From Desulfuromonas soudanensis (GTDB taxonomy: Bacteria; Desulfobacterota; Desulfuromonadia; Desulfuromonadales; WTL), in contig NZ_CP010802.1 in assembly GCF_001278055.1 (NCBI RefSeq), forward strand, positions 1,240,001-1,304,000: a stretch of DNA of 64,000 bases. Direction: 5' to 3'. The translations under genes were made by a program, and so were the position numbers. A model generated the notes under the pieces. That model worked only from the letters and a program-made list of their open reading frames with translations, searched no databases and was not told the origin of the DNA. Within the stretch, counting starts at the first letter, position 1. Every line of letters starts with the position of its first letter. Positions 1-7,326 of the stretch are shown here, one piece after another.

Positions 1-1046
1 CGCCGGTGACCCTCACCGCTCCCCGCATCCGCCGGGGAGAGTGCCAGGCGATTCTGGTCAACAGCGGCAACGCCAACGCCTGTACCGGAGAGCCGGGGCT
101 GCAGAACGCCCGACGCTGCGGTGATCTTGCGGCCCGGGCCCTCGGAATAGACCCGGAGCTGGTGGCGGTCTCCTCGACGGGGGTCATCGGCGCTCCGCTG
201 CCGATGGACCGCTTCGAGGAGCATGTGCCCCTTCTGGCCGCCGACCTGGCGGCCGACGGGGCGATGGCCGTGGCCGAGGCGATCATGACCACCGACTCCT
301 TCCCCAAGGTGTCGGCGGCGCAGGGGGAGGCGGGGGGACGCCCCTACACCATTCTCGGGGTGGCCAAGGGGGCGGGGATGATTCATCCCAACATGGCGAC
401 GATGCTCGCCTTTGTGCTCACCGATGCCGCCGTGGAGCCAGCTCTCCTCGATCAGGCGCTGCGGCAGGGGGTCGATCTCTCCTTCAACAGCATTACCGTC
501 GACCGCGACACCTCCACCAACGACATGGTTCTGGTGCTGGCCAACGGGCTGGCCGCCAACCCGGTCATTTGCCGCGGCACTCCGGAAGGGGAGGCCTTCG
601 CCGCCGAATTGAACGCCATCCTCCTCGATCTGGCCAAAATGATCGTTCGCGACGGCGAGGGGGCGACCAAACTCGTGGAAATCCGTGTCCGGGGAGCGGT
701 TAGCTACGGCGAGGCTCGGCAGGCCGCCTGCAGCGTCGCCACCTCCAACCTGGTGAAGACCGCCTTTTTCGGCGAGGACGCCAACTGGGGGCGGATCATC
801 GCCGCCGTCGGCTACTCCGGGGCCGAGGTCGACCCGGAGAAGATCGACATCCTTTTCGGCGACGTGCAGGTGGTGAGGAACGGCCTGACCACCGGCAAGG
901 AACTCGAAGAGCGGGCGACGGCGATCCTCAAAACCCCCGAATTCACCGTCACCGTCGATCTTCATCTCGGCGACGGCGCAGCCTCCTACTACACCTCGGA
1001 CCTGACCTACGACTACGTCAAAATCAACGCCGCCTATCGAACTTGA
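1..1046 (+). CDS. argJ: ArgJ, bifunctional ornithine acetyltransferase / N-acetylglutamate synthase (5' partial)
   Basis: ArgJ moves the acetyl group from N-acetylornithine to glutamate in the cyclic arginine pathway and is cytoplasmic. The visible 346 residues match the family throughout. They include the conserved NSGNANACTG stretch near the start and the self-cleavage region HPNMATML, where the Thr becomes the N-terminal nucleophile of the beta chain. The family is usually about 390-405 residues, so roughly 50 residues lie upstream of the window. The GTG at position 6 is in frame but is not the true start, since the frame is open to base 1. deoC and deoB follow on the same strand after a GC-rich hairpin. 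Confidence 0.93.
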   Translation, partial: PVTLTAPRIRRGECQAILVNSGNANACTGEPGLQNARRCGDLAARALGIDPELVAVSSTGVIGAPLPMDRFEEHVPLLAADLAADGAMAVAEAIMTTDSFPKVSAAQGEAGGRPYTILGVAKGAGMIHPNMATMLAFVLTDAAVEPALLDQALRQGVDLSFNSITVDRDTSTNDMVLVLANGLAANPVICRGTPEGEAFAAELNAILLDLAKMIVRDGEGATKLVEIRVRGAVSYGEARQAACSVATSNLVKTAFFGEDANWGRIIAAVGYSGAEVDPEKIDILFGDVQVVRNGLTTGKELEERATAILKTPEFTVTVDLHLGDGAASYYTSDLTYDYVKINAAYRT

Positions 1047-1058
1047 ATCCGGCCGGGA

Positions 1059-1086
1059 GCGTCAGGGCTCCCCCGAGCCCTGACGC
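1059..1086 (+). terminator. Strong hairpin after argJ
   Basis: There is a perfect 12-bp stem (GCGTCAGGGCTC paired with GAGCCCTGACGC) around a CCCC loop, 13 bases after the argJ stop. A T-run is missing, so this is either a weak or factor-assisted terminator or a stem that separates argJ expression from deoCB. Confidence 0.5.
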
Positions 1087-1116
1087 CTCTCCCGCCGATT
1101 TTCGGACTCTGCGATC

Positions 1117-1788
1117 ATGGATTCTCCCGCCCGCTTCATCGACCACACCCTGCTCAAGGCCGAGACCACTTCCGCCCAGATCCGTCTCCTCTGCGAGGAG
1201 GCGGTGGAGTACGGTTTTGCCTCGGTGTGCCTTCCGCCGTCCTTTGTCCCCCTCGCCGCCGATCTGCTCTACGGCTCTTCCGTGGCCGTCGGCACCGTAG
1301 TCGGATTCCCCCTGGGGTACTCGGCCGCCGCCGTCAAGGTTTTTGAGACCGCCGAGGCGGTCCGGGCCGGCGCCGGTGAAATCGACATGGTGATCGCGCT
1401 CGGCGCCGCCCGGGAAGGGCGCCTCTCGGCCGTGGAGGAGGAGATCCGTCAGCTGGTGGCGGCGGCCGCCGGAGCCAGGGTCAAGGTGATTCTCGAGTGC
1501 TGTTATCTCGACGACCCCCTCAAGGCGGCGCTCACCGAAATAGTCGTTGCCGCCGGGGCCGCTTATGTCAAGACCTCCACCGGGTTCGGTCCGGCCGGGG
1601 CCACTCTGGCCGACGTGCGCCTGCTGGCTTCCACAGCCGGGGGACGGATCGGCGTCAAGGCGGCCGGCGGCATCCGGGACCTGGGGTCTTTTCGGGAGAT
1701 GCGGGAGGCCGGTGCCACCCGGATCGGCACCAGCGCCGGAGTGGCGATCGTCGATCAATGGCTGCAATGGCGGCGGGGAGAATCCTGA
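1117..1788 (+). CDS. deoC: Deoxyribose-phosphate aldolase
   Basis: DeoC cleaves 2-deoxyribose-5-phosphate to glyceraldehyde-3-phosphate and acetaldehyde during deoxynucleoside breakdown. The 223-residue length is normal. The N-terminal FIDHTLLK motif, the Schiff-base lysine region YVKTSTGF and the second active-site lysine in IGVKAAGGIRD are all present. The stop codon shares one base with the ATG of deoB (TGATG), which indicates translational coupling. Together the two genes form a compact pentose-phosphate salvage unit. Confidence 0.95.
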   Translation: MDSPARFIDHTLLKAETTSAQIRLLCEEAVEYGFASVCLPPSFVPLAADLLYGSSVAVGTVVGFPLGYSAAAVKVFETAEAVRAGAGEIDMVIALGAAREGRLSAVEEEIRQLVAAAAGARVKVILECCYLDDPLKAALTEIVVAAGAAYVKTSTGFGPAGATLADVRLLASTAGGRIGVKAAGGIRDLGSFREMREAGATRIGTSAGVAIVDQWLQWRRGES

Positions 1789-2966
1789 TGGCCGGGGTCA
1801 GGCGGCGGGTGCTGCTGATCACCCTGGACGGCTGCGGCGTCGGCGCCGCTCCGGATGCCGATCTCTACGGGGACCGGGGGGCCAATACCCTGCTGCACGT
1901 CGCCGAGGCGTGTGGAGGGGTGAACCTCCCCAACCTGCAGTGCCTCGGCCTCGGCAACATCCTCCCCCTGCCGGGCGTGGCGCCGGTGAGCGCTCCGGCG
2001 GCGGCCTTCGGGCGCATGGAGGAGCGCTCCTTCGGTAAGGACACGACCACCGGCCACTGGGAGATCGCCGGAATCCTGCAGGAAGAGCCGCTTCCCACCT
2101 ACCCCGAAGGGTACCCGGCGGAGATCATCGACGCCTTTTGCCGCGAGACGGGTCTTGACCCCCTCGGCAACGTGGCGGCCAGCGGCACCGAGATCCTCCG
2201 TCTCCTGGGGGAAGAGCATCTGGCGACCGGGCGTCCCATCGTCTATACCAGCGCCGATTCGGTCTTCCAGATCGCCGCCCACGAAGAGGTCATCGCCGTC
2301 GAGCGCCTCTACGAAATCTGCCGCATTGCCCGTTCCATCCTGAACCCCTACCGGGTGGGGCGGGTGATTGCCCGCCCCTTTGTCGGGACCTCGCCCGCCG
2401 ATTTCAAAAGAACCTCCCGCCGTCACGATTTTTCCCTTCCTCCGACGGGAGAAACGGTCCTCGACCGTCTCGTCGCAGCCGGGCTCTCCGTCTACGGCGT
2501 CGGGAAAATCAGCGATATCTTTGCCGGGCGGGGGGTGAGCGAAGGTGTCTACAGCAAAAGCAACGCCGACGGGATGAAGAAGACCCTCGCCGCCCTTGCA
2601 AGAGTGGAAGAGGGGCTGGTCTTTACCAATCTCGTCGACTTCGACATGGAGTACGGACACCGTCTCGATCCCCTCGGATTCGGCCGGGCTCTCGAGGAAT
2701 TCGACTCCTGGCTCCCCACCCTGTTTGAGGCGCTCCTCCCTTCGGATCTGCTGCTGATCACCGCCGACCATGGCTGCGATCCGACCACCGCCGGAACCGA
2801 TCACAGCCGGGAATACGTTCCGCTCCTGGCCTGGTGGCCCGGCTGCTCCGGCGGCGTCGACCTGGGGGTGCGCAGGAGCTTTGCCGATGTGGCCGCAACC
2901 GTCGGTGAGGTGTTCGGTGTCGGAACGGGTCTGTCGGGAGATGGTTTTCTCAACGATCTGCATTGA
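1788..2966 (+). CDS. deoB: Phosphopentomutase
   Basis: DeoB interconverts (deoxy)ribose-1-phosphate and (deoxy)ribose-5-phosphate, feeding deoC. It belongs to the alkaline phosphatase/phosphoglycerate mutase metalloenzyme superfamily. The N-terminal metal-binding motif LITLDGCGVGAAPDA, the KDTTTGHWE motif carrying the phosphorylated Thr, and the C-terminal TADHGCDPT metal site are visible. The chosen start gives 392 residues, which fits the family. The open frame extends further upstream through deoC in another frame, and that extension is spurious. The start overlaps the deoC stop by one base. Confidence 0.95.
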   Translation: MAGVRRRVLLITLDGCGVGAAPDADLYGDRGANTLLHVAEACGGVNLPNLQCLGLGNILPLPGVAPVSAPAAAFGRMEERSFGKDTTTGHWEIAGILQEEPLPTYPEGYPAEIIDAFCRETGLDPLGNVAASGTEILRLLGEEHLATGRPIVYTSADSVFQIAAHEEVIAVERLYEICRIARSILNPYRVGRVIARPFVGTSPADFKRTSRRHDFSLPPTGETVLDRLVAAGLSVYGVGKISDIFAGRGVSEGVYSKSNADGMKKTLAALARVEEGLVFTNLVDFDMEYGHRLDPLGFGRALEEFDSWLPTLFEALLPSDLLLITADHGCDPTTAGTDHSREYVPLLAWWPGCSGGVDLGVRRSFADVAATVGEVFGVGTGLSGDGFLNDLH

Positions 2967-3014
2967 AGATTGGGGGAGGGAGCCGTTTCGGCCGGGGGGA
3001 ATGGTTCGTGACTT

Positions 3015-3800
3015 TTATAACCTTTGCGCTTTTTTGTCGCCGTGGAGTCGCAGGGTGATTTCCCCCCCGCGGCTGTGAATCTCCTCCCGGGTCAGATCCC
3101 CGGTTGTGGACGGCCGCTCCGAGAGTTCGCCGAGGAGACGCTCCTCGATGAACGCCTCAAGTGTCCGGGTCGTTTCCGCATCGAGTCCGGTAAACTCGAT
3201 GCCGACGCCCTGGAGATAATTGTTTTCCTGGACGGGATGAACGCAATAGAGGATCCTGCCGGTCAACTCCAGCTCCCTTTTCATCCCCGTCAGAGGAAAA
3301 ACCACACTCAGGTTGGCTCCCGGTTCGAGGCGATAGCCGGTTTTGATAAAGAGTCCCTCGGTACTCAGACTCAGGATTTCCGTGAGATGGCTGGCCTCGT
3401 CCCGGCAGAGGATTCCCGGGAGCTTGAGAGCCAGGCGCAAATGCCGGCGGGGATACTTCTCCATGTGCTTCTGGATCAGTTTGAAGAGGGCGAAGATGTC
3501 GATCGGGACGGCGAGCGTTTCATGGGGGGTTGGGAAGGGGCCCGCAACTCCCTCTTCGCCGAGGATGATGAGAGGGAGGACGGCGTCCTTCATCCGGGCG
3601 GCGACAGCTTCACCGAGGTCCGGGGCCCGGTCGAGGATCCCGGCGCCGAGAATGAGAAGGTCGGGAGAGCTCTCCTTGAGAAAGGCGAGAATCTGCTCCG
3701 GACGGGTCGACACCAGAAGCCGGTATCCCCAGTGGCGGAGAATGATCTCGATGGTGGAGAGGAGCTTTTCCCGGGAGTCGCCGATGATCAGACGTTTCAT
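3015..3800 (-). CDS. Pseudo-receiver plus PilZ domain protein
   Basis: This is a cytoplasmic protein of about 261 residues. The N-terminal 120 residues have a CheY-like fold pattern (MKRLIIGDSREK at the start), but the position of the phospho-acceptor Asp reads LLILGAGILD, so phosphorylation is doubtful. The C-terminal 130 residues resemble a PilZ c-di-GMP domain: the RRHLR arginine motif is present, and the second motif is degenerate (SLSTEG rather than [DN]xSxxG). c-di-GMP binding is therefore plausible but unproven. The start at MKRL is preferred to the longer frame because the upstream 28 residues look non-coding. It is convergent with deoB and divergent from the DUF2914 gene. Confidence 0.7.
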   Translation of the reverse strand: MKRLIIGDSREKLLSTIEIILRHWGYRLLVSTRPEQILAFLKESSPDLLILGAGILDRAPDLGEAVAARMKDAVLPLIILGEEGVAGPFPTPHETLAVPIDIFALFKLIQKHMEKYPRRHLRLALKLPGILCRDEASHLTEILSLSTEGLFIKTGYRLEPGANLSVVFPLTGMKRELELTGRILYCVHPVQENNYLQGVGIEFTGLDAETTRTLEAFIEERLLGELSERPSTTGDLTREEIHSRGGEITLRLHGDKKAQRL

Positions 3801-3971
3801 TTGTTTTCTCGAAGAGGGCAGGGGGGGAGGGGAGGCGCCGTTGGCGGGGGCCCGGCGCCCTGAATATTGGTGACCGTTCGTCAATCCTTGTTATGATAGC
3901 ATGCGGAATGGAGATGTGCTATATCTTGAACGTGTGAGTTTATTAACCGCTCTTGAAAGGAGAAATTTGCA

Positions 3972-4355
3972 ATGAGACGTTTGATTGTGCTGTTGTCGTC
4001 CCTGATGGTGCTGCTGAGCATTCCGGTCCTGGCGGCCGCCGTCGAGGTTGTCGAGGGGGTTGTCGCCACTCAGGTGGCGGACCGGGCGCCGGTGGGTGTG
4101 GCCGAAACCTTTACCCCGGATGTGGGCAGGCTCTATTGCTTCACCCGGATTGCCGGCGCCGCCGACAGCCAGATCACTCATGTCTGGCTGAAGGACGGCC
4201 AGGAAATGGCCCGCGTCGAGCTGACGGTGCGGTCGAATGACTGGCGTACCTGGTCCTCCAAGGCCATCATGCCCGAATGGACCGGCGCCTGGCAGGTGGA
4301 TGTTCTCGCCGGGGACGGGACCCTGTTGAAGTCGTTGCCCTTCACCGTTCAGTAG
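3972..4355 (+). CDS. Secreted DUF2914 domain protein
   Basis: This is a 127-residue exported protein with an N-terminal signal peptide (MRRLIVLL followed by a hydrophobic run to about residue 22). The mature part carries the DUF2914 pattern: LYCFTRIAG, ITHVWLKDGQEMA, WRTWSSK, and a C-terminal WQVDVL..G..L segment forming a small beta-sandwich. The molecular role of the family is unknown. A good ribosome site (AAAGGAG) precedes the ATG. The gene stands alone and ends at a strong bidirectional terminator shared with the convergent mucR-like gene. Confidence 0.75.
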   Translation: MRRLIVLLSSLMVLLSIPVLAAAVEVVEGVVATQVADRAPVGVAETFTPDVGRLYCFTRIAGAADSQITHVWLKDGQEMARVELTVRSNDWRTWSSKAIMPEWTGAWQVDVLAGDGTLLKSLPFTVQ

Positions 4356-4370
4356 TTCGAGCCGAACGTC

Positions 4371-4417
4371 GTTCAACATAAAAAGGCGTCCCCTTCGGGC
4401 GCCTTTTTATGTTGAAC
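4371..4417. terminator. Bidirectional intrinsic terminator
   Basis: A perfect 18-bp stem starts GTTCAACATAAAAAGGCG, with an 11-base loop containing CTTCGGG. It has A-rich and T-rich flanks on both sides. It lies between the convergent DUF2914 and mucR-like genes and can stop transcription in both directions. Confidence 0.9.
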
Positions 4418-4436
4418 GGGCGGTCCTGTGCGGCTG

Positions 4437-4871
4437 TTACTTCTTCTTTGCCTTGCCTCGTGCGGCGCGCGCCTTGGCGAGGTTTTCGCCGAGACCCCGG
4501 TCGACGGCCATCTGGCGACGGCTCTCCGAGTAGGCACGGGCGGCCAGCGGCTGGGTGCGGGGGATGTCGAACTGCTTGCGGTACTCGCCCGGTTTCATGT
4601 CGTGGGCGGTTTTGAGGTGGCGGGCGAGGGTCTTCATTTCCTTGCTGCAGATCATGCAGGTGATCTTGTCCTTGCCGAAGGCCTTCTTGCGGGTCATGGT
4701 CGGCGCTGCTGCCTGCTCCATGCTTTCAGCGCCAAGGGCCTCGCCTTTTTCCAGCGCCGAAAGGGCCTTGTGGACTTCAACCAGTTCGGCGACCAGCTCT
4801 TCTTTGCTGAGGGCGGTGGTCGAAGCGTGGGCAGCTACTATTTCCGCTGCCATTTCAAGAATCGTTGCCAT
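4437..4871 (-). CDS. MucR/Ros-family zinc-finger transcriptional regulator
   Basis: This 144-residue DNA-binding regulator has the MucR/Ros layout. The N-terminal helical region (MATILEMAAEIVAAHAS) is typical of oligomerising MucR proteins. A single Cys2-His2 zinc finger follows (C72, C75, H85, H90), then GEYRKQFDIP and a lysine-rich tail. An excellent Shine-Dalgarno (AGGAGG) lies 7-8 bases before the ATG. MucR proteins are global regulators that bind AT-rich DNA in alphaproteobacteria; deltaproteobacterial homologues are common and mostly uncharacterised. The AT-rich upstream region would suit autoregulation, though no operator was identified. Confidence 0.85.
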   Translation of the reverse strand: MATILEMAAEIVAAHASTTALSKEELVAELVEVHKALSALEKGEALGAESMEQAAAPTMTRKKAFGKDKITCMICSKEMKTLARHLKTAHDMKPGEYRKQFDIPRTQPLAARAYSESRRQMAVDRGLGENLAKARAARGKAKKK

Positions 4872-4925
4872 TTTAGTTCCTCCTTTTTTTATTGTGATTG
4901 CGCCAGGATGACCAATACACCTCAG

Positions 4926-4953
4926 TTAATACTATGAAAACTGTAAAAATCAA
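4926..4953 (-). promoter_or_regulatory. Sigma-70-type promoter of the mucR-like gene
   Basis: On the minus strand there is TTGATT (-35), 16 bases, then TATTAA (-10), which places the start of transcription about 45-50 bases before the AGGAGG ribosome site. The whole stretch is AT-rich compared with its neighbours. Confidence 0.55.
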
Positions 4954-5213
4954 GTTTTAATTTTTTTGCCGACAAGATTGGCCGCTATTTTTTAACAAAA
5001 CGACCAGAGTGACACGGGAATGACTCGACGTGTGGAGTGAGGTGCACGTTGCTGTCCGAGTTCCCTCGGCTAGAATTTTTCGAGGTCTCCCCTCTTTGAA
5101 GTTCCTTTTACATCCGGGACATCGGGCCGATTTTTTTTAGCCCTGCCGGGGGCGATTCATGTTTGGGAAAACGGGAAAAATGATAAATGTTGCAAGGAGC
5201 AGGGAGGTACGGT
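4954..5213. other. Non-coding spacer between mucR-like gene and dGTPase leader
   Basis: This is the remainder of a divergent intergenic region. It contains several T-rich tracts but no convincing ORF, repeat or RNA structure. The only coding-like object nearby is the short leader ORF that begins at 5214. Confidence 0.5.
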
Positions 5214-5261
5214 ATGAATGATTTCAGTTTCCATTTCCTTCAAGGAAAGACTCTCTTTTGA
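5214..5261 (+). CDS. Possible 15-residue leader peptide overlapping the dGTPase start
   Basis: The ORF is ATG plus 14 codons (MNDFSFHFLQGKTLF) and a TGA. It is preceded by a stronger Shine-Dalgarno (GGGAGG) than the downstream gene has. Its TGA overlaps the TTG start of the dGTPase-like gene (bases 5258-5261), the arrangement expected for translational coupling. No homology is known for so short a peptide, and chance is possible. Confidence 0.35.
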   Translation: MNDFSFHFLQGKTLF

Positions 5262-6298
5262 ATATTCGCATTCTTCTCGAAAAGCGTGAACGTGATACAT
5301 TGTCCGCCTATGCCTGTCGCAGCGAACAAAGTGCCGGGCGACGGGTGGAGGAAGAACCCTGCAGTGTGAGAACCTCCTTTCAGCACGACCGGGACCGCAT
5401 TCTTCATTGCAAGTCGTTTCGCCGACTGAAATATAAGACCCAGGTGTTTCTCTCGCCCGAGGGGGATCACTACCGGACCCGACTGACCCATACCCTCGAG
5501 GTCTCGCAGATCGCCCGGACGGTGGCCCGCGCCCTGGCCCTCAACGAGGACCTCACCGAAGCCATCGCCCTCGGGCACGATCTCGGCCACACCCCCTTCG
5601 GACATGCGGGGGAACGGGTCCTCGACCTCCTTGTTCCCGGCGGTTTCCGCCATGTCCGCCAGAGCCTGCGGGTTGTCGATGTCCTGGAGAAGGAGGGCGC
5701 GGGGCTCAACCTTACGGCCGAGGTCAGGGACGGGATCCTCAGGCATTCCAAGGGGCGCGGCCCTCTGCTCGGCGGGCCGGCGGGTTCGCTGGCCGCAACC
5801 CTCGAAGGGCAGATCGTCCGGCTGGCCGACGTCATTGCTTACGTGAATCACGATCTCGATGACGCCATGCGTGCCGCTCTGGTCCTCCCCGGAGAGGTTC
5901 CCGCCTGGATCGTCGCAACCCTTGGCGTCTCCCATTCCCGCCGGATCAACACCATGGTCAGGGATATGATCCAGTGGTCCCTGGCGGCGGACGGCAGCGC
6001 GGTGGGACTCTCTCCGGCGGTGGTCGAGGCCTTGTCCGCCCTGCGCGACTGGCTCTTCGAGCACGTTTACCAGGCCCGGACCGTTCACGAGGATTTCGTC
6101 AAGGGTTCACGCATCCTTCGTGAACTCTTCGGCTATTTTGTCGAGAATCCGGATCGCCTCGAAATCCACGGCGGCCATCGCCTCGCCGGAGACATTCCCG
6201 AAGTTTCCGTGGCCGATTTCATCGCCGGAATGACTGATCGTTTCGCCATTAATCTCTATCATCAGATCTTTCTCCCCCGGCCGTGGAAGGCTCTTTGA
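5258..6298 (+). CDS. dgt: dGTPase-like HD-domain deoxynucleoside triphosphate triphosphohydrolase
   Basis: This enzyme hydrolyses dNTPs to deoxynucleosides and triphosphate. The 346 residues carry the family motifs in order: SFRRLKYKTQVF near residue 55, RLTHTLEVSQIAR (the H of the H...HD...D metal site), GHDLGHTPFGHAGE, and a later D-rich VIAYVNHDLDD segment. Length and motif order fit the short dGTPase-like group rather than the ~500-residue E. coli Dgt. The start is TTG with AAGGAAAG about 9 bases upstream. No in-frame ATG exists at a suitable place, and translation may be coupled to the leader ORF. Confidence 0.88.
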   Translation: MNIRILLEKRERDTLSAYACRSEQSAGRRVEEEPCSVRTSFQHDRDRILHCKSFRRLKYKTQVFLSPEGDHYRTRLTHTLEVSQIARTVARALALNEDLTEAIALGHDLGHTPFGHAGERVLDLLVPGGFRHVRQSLRVVDVLEKEGAGLNLTAEVRDGILRHSKGRGPLLGGPAGSLAATLEGQIVRLADVIAYVNHDLDDAMRAALVLPGEVPAWIVATLGVSHSRRINTMVRDMIQWSLAADGSAVGLSPAVVEALSALRDWLFEHVYQARTVHEDFVKGSRILRELFGYFVENPDRLEIHGGHRLAGDIPEVSVADFIAGMTDRFAINLYHQIFLPRPWKAL

Positions 6299-6334
6299 AT
6301 ATCCATAACCCCTTGAATTTCCCAGTCAAAAAAC

Positions 6335-6363
6335 TTGACTCTGCCGGGGCGGTGTGTTAGTTT
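6335..6363 (+). promoter_or_regulatory. Sigma-70-type promoter for the CheW-like cluster
   Basis: TTGACT, 17 bases, TAGTTT, lying 70 bases before the first CheW-like start and just after the dGTPase stop. The good -35 and ideal spacing support a new transcription unit here. Confidence 0.5.
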
Positions 6364-6432
6364 TTATGGCGTTTTACGTCTGTTCCGATCGGTATGGCCG
6401 GCGGGATGTCTTCCCGTCGGAGTCGAGGCAAC

Positions 6433-6870
6433 ATGGGTCTGGTGGCGATGAAACTGGTCTTTCGCATAGCCGGGGTCGGCTTTTCCCTGCCTCTGGAAAA
6501 TCTGATCGAGGTCCGCGAAGGGATGGACGGGGTCGGCAAGATCCCTCCCTCCGCATCTGACCGTCTCGAACTCCGCGGCGATTTTATCCCCCTCCGGGAT
6601 TTGCGCCGTCGCCTGGCTCTCCCTGATTTTTCCGCCGCTCGGGGAAACCTCAAAGCCCTCATCCTCGCCGGTTCCGACGGTCCCTGGGGGATTCTGGTGG
6701 ACCGAGTCGAAGGAATTTTCTCTCTTGCCGAATTCAAGCCGAAGCCGTTGCCGCTGGCCTTCGGAGGGATCGAATCGAGACCCTATGACCGGCTCGAGCT
6801 GTGGCGTGACGAACCGCTGGTGGTTTGCGATGTCCTGAGGCTCGAAACCGGATGGGGGGACGATGATTGA
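6433..6870 (+). CDS. CheW-like domain protein (first of two)
   Basis: This small cytoplasmic protein of about 145 residues has the CheW fold pattern: a beta-rich N-terminus (LVFRIAGVGFSLPLENLIEV), GDFIPLRDLRRRLALP in the middle, and GILVDRVEGIFSL before the C-terminal strand. CheW-like domains scaffold chemoreceptors and CheA-type kinases, but no receptor or kinase gene is adjacent. The start at 6433 is chosen because GAGG lies 6-8 bases upstream; an ATG at 6448 is a possible alternative. The gene overlaps the next CheW-like gene by 8 bases. Confidence 0.7.
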   Translation: MGLVAMKLVFRIAGVGFSLPLENLIEVREGMDGVGKIPPSASDRLELRGDFIPLRDLRRRLALPDFSAARGNLKALILAGSDGPWGILVDRVEGIFSLAEFKPKPLPLAFGGIESRPYDRLELWRDEPLVVCDVLRLETGWGDDD

Positions 6871-7282
6871 CAAGGTTGCCCTGCTGGTTCTGGCGGGGAA
6901 GGTCTTCGCTCTCCCGGTGACAGGGATCGAGCACATCCTCGACGGCCCCCGGACGTTCCTTTTGCCCCTCATGCCCGAGGGGTACAGCGGTGTTTTCCTC
7001 TACCGGGACGAGGTCACCCCGATCCTCAACCTGAGCCGGGTTCTCGGCATCTCCGGGACAGCGGAAGAGGATGTGCCGCCGCTGACAGTCCTTTATGGAT
7101 GCGACTCCGGGCTGGTCGGGCTCCCCGTCGATACGGTCCTGCGTGTCGTCGACCGCGCAAAAGGGAGCGAGGAAAGGGGTGCCGAAGGAGAAGATCAGGG
7201 GGGACCGCGTCATTTCGTCTATGAAGGAACGCGGTATCCTCTGTTGGATATAGAAGCCCAGGTGGCATCTTTGCCCCGATAG
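6863..7282 (+). CDS. CheW-like domain protein (second of two)
   Basis: This 139-residue CheW-like protein shows IDKVALLVLAGKVFALPVTGIEHIL, then YRDEVTPILNLSRVLGI, and GLVGLPVDTVLRVVD, which is the usual order of strands. Sequence similarity to the preceding CheW-like protein is modest, so the pair is probably an old duplication or two functionally different adaptors. It overlaps the first gene by 8 bases (translational coupling). A receiver-domain gene follows 44 bases later, suggesting a small signalling module. Confidence 0.72.
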   Translation: MIDKVALLVLAGKVFALPVTGIEHILDGPRTFLLPLMPEGYSGVFLYRDEVTPILNLSRVLGISGTAEEDVPPLTVLYGCDSGLVGLPVDTVLRVVDRAKGSEERGAEGEDQGGPRHFVYEGTRYPLLDIEAQVASLPR

Positions 7283-7326
7283 AACCAATCCGGCGCCCTC
7301 CCCAGCAGGGAACCAAGGAGGCTTGA

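Noticed and set aside
1497-1787. N-terminal extension of phosphopentomutase
   Set aside because: It lies within deoC in another frame, and the real start overlaps the deoC stop.
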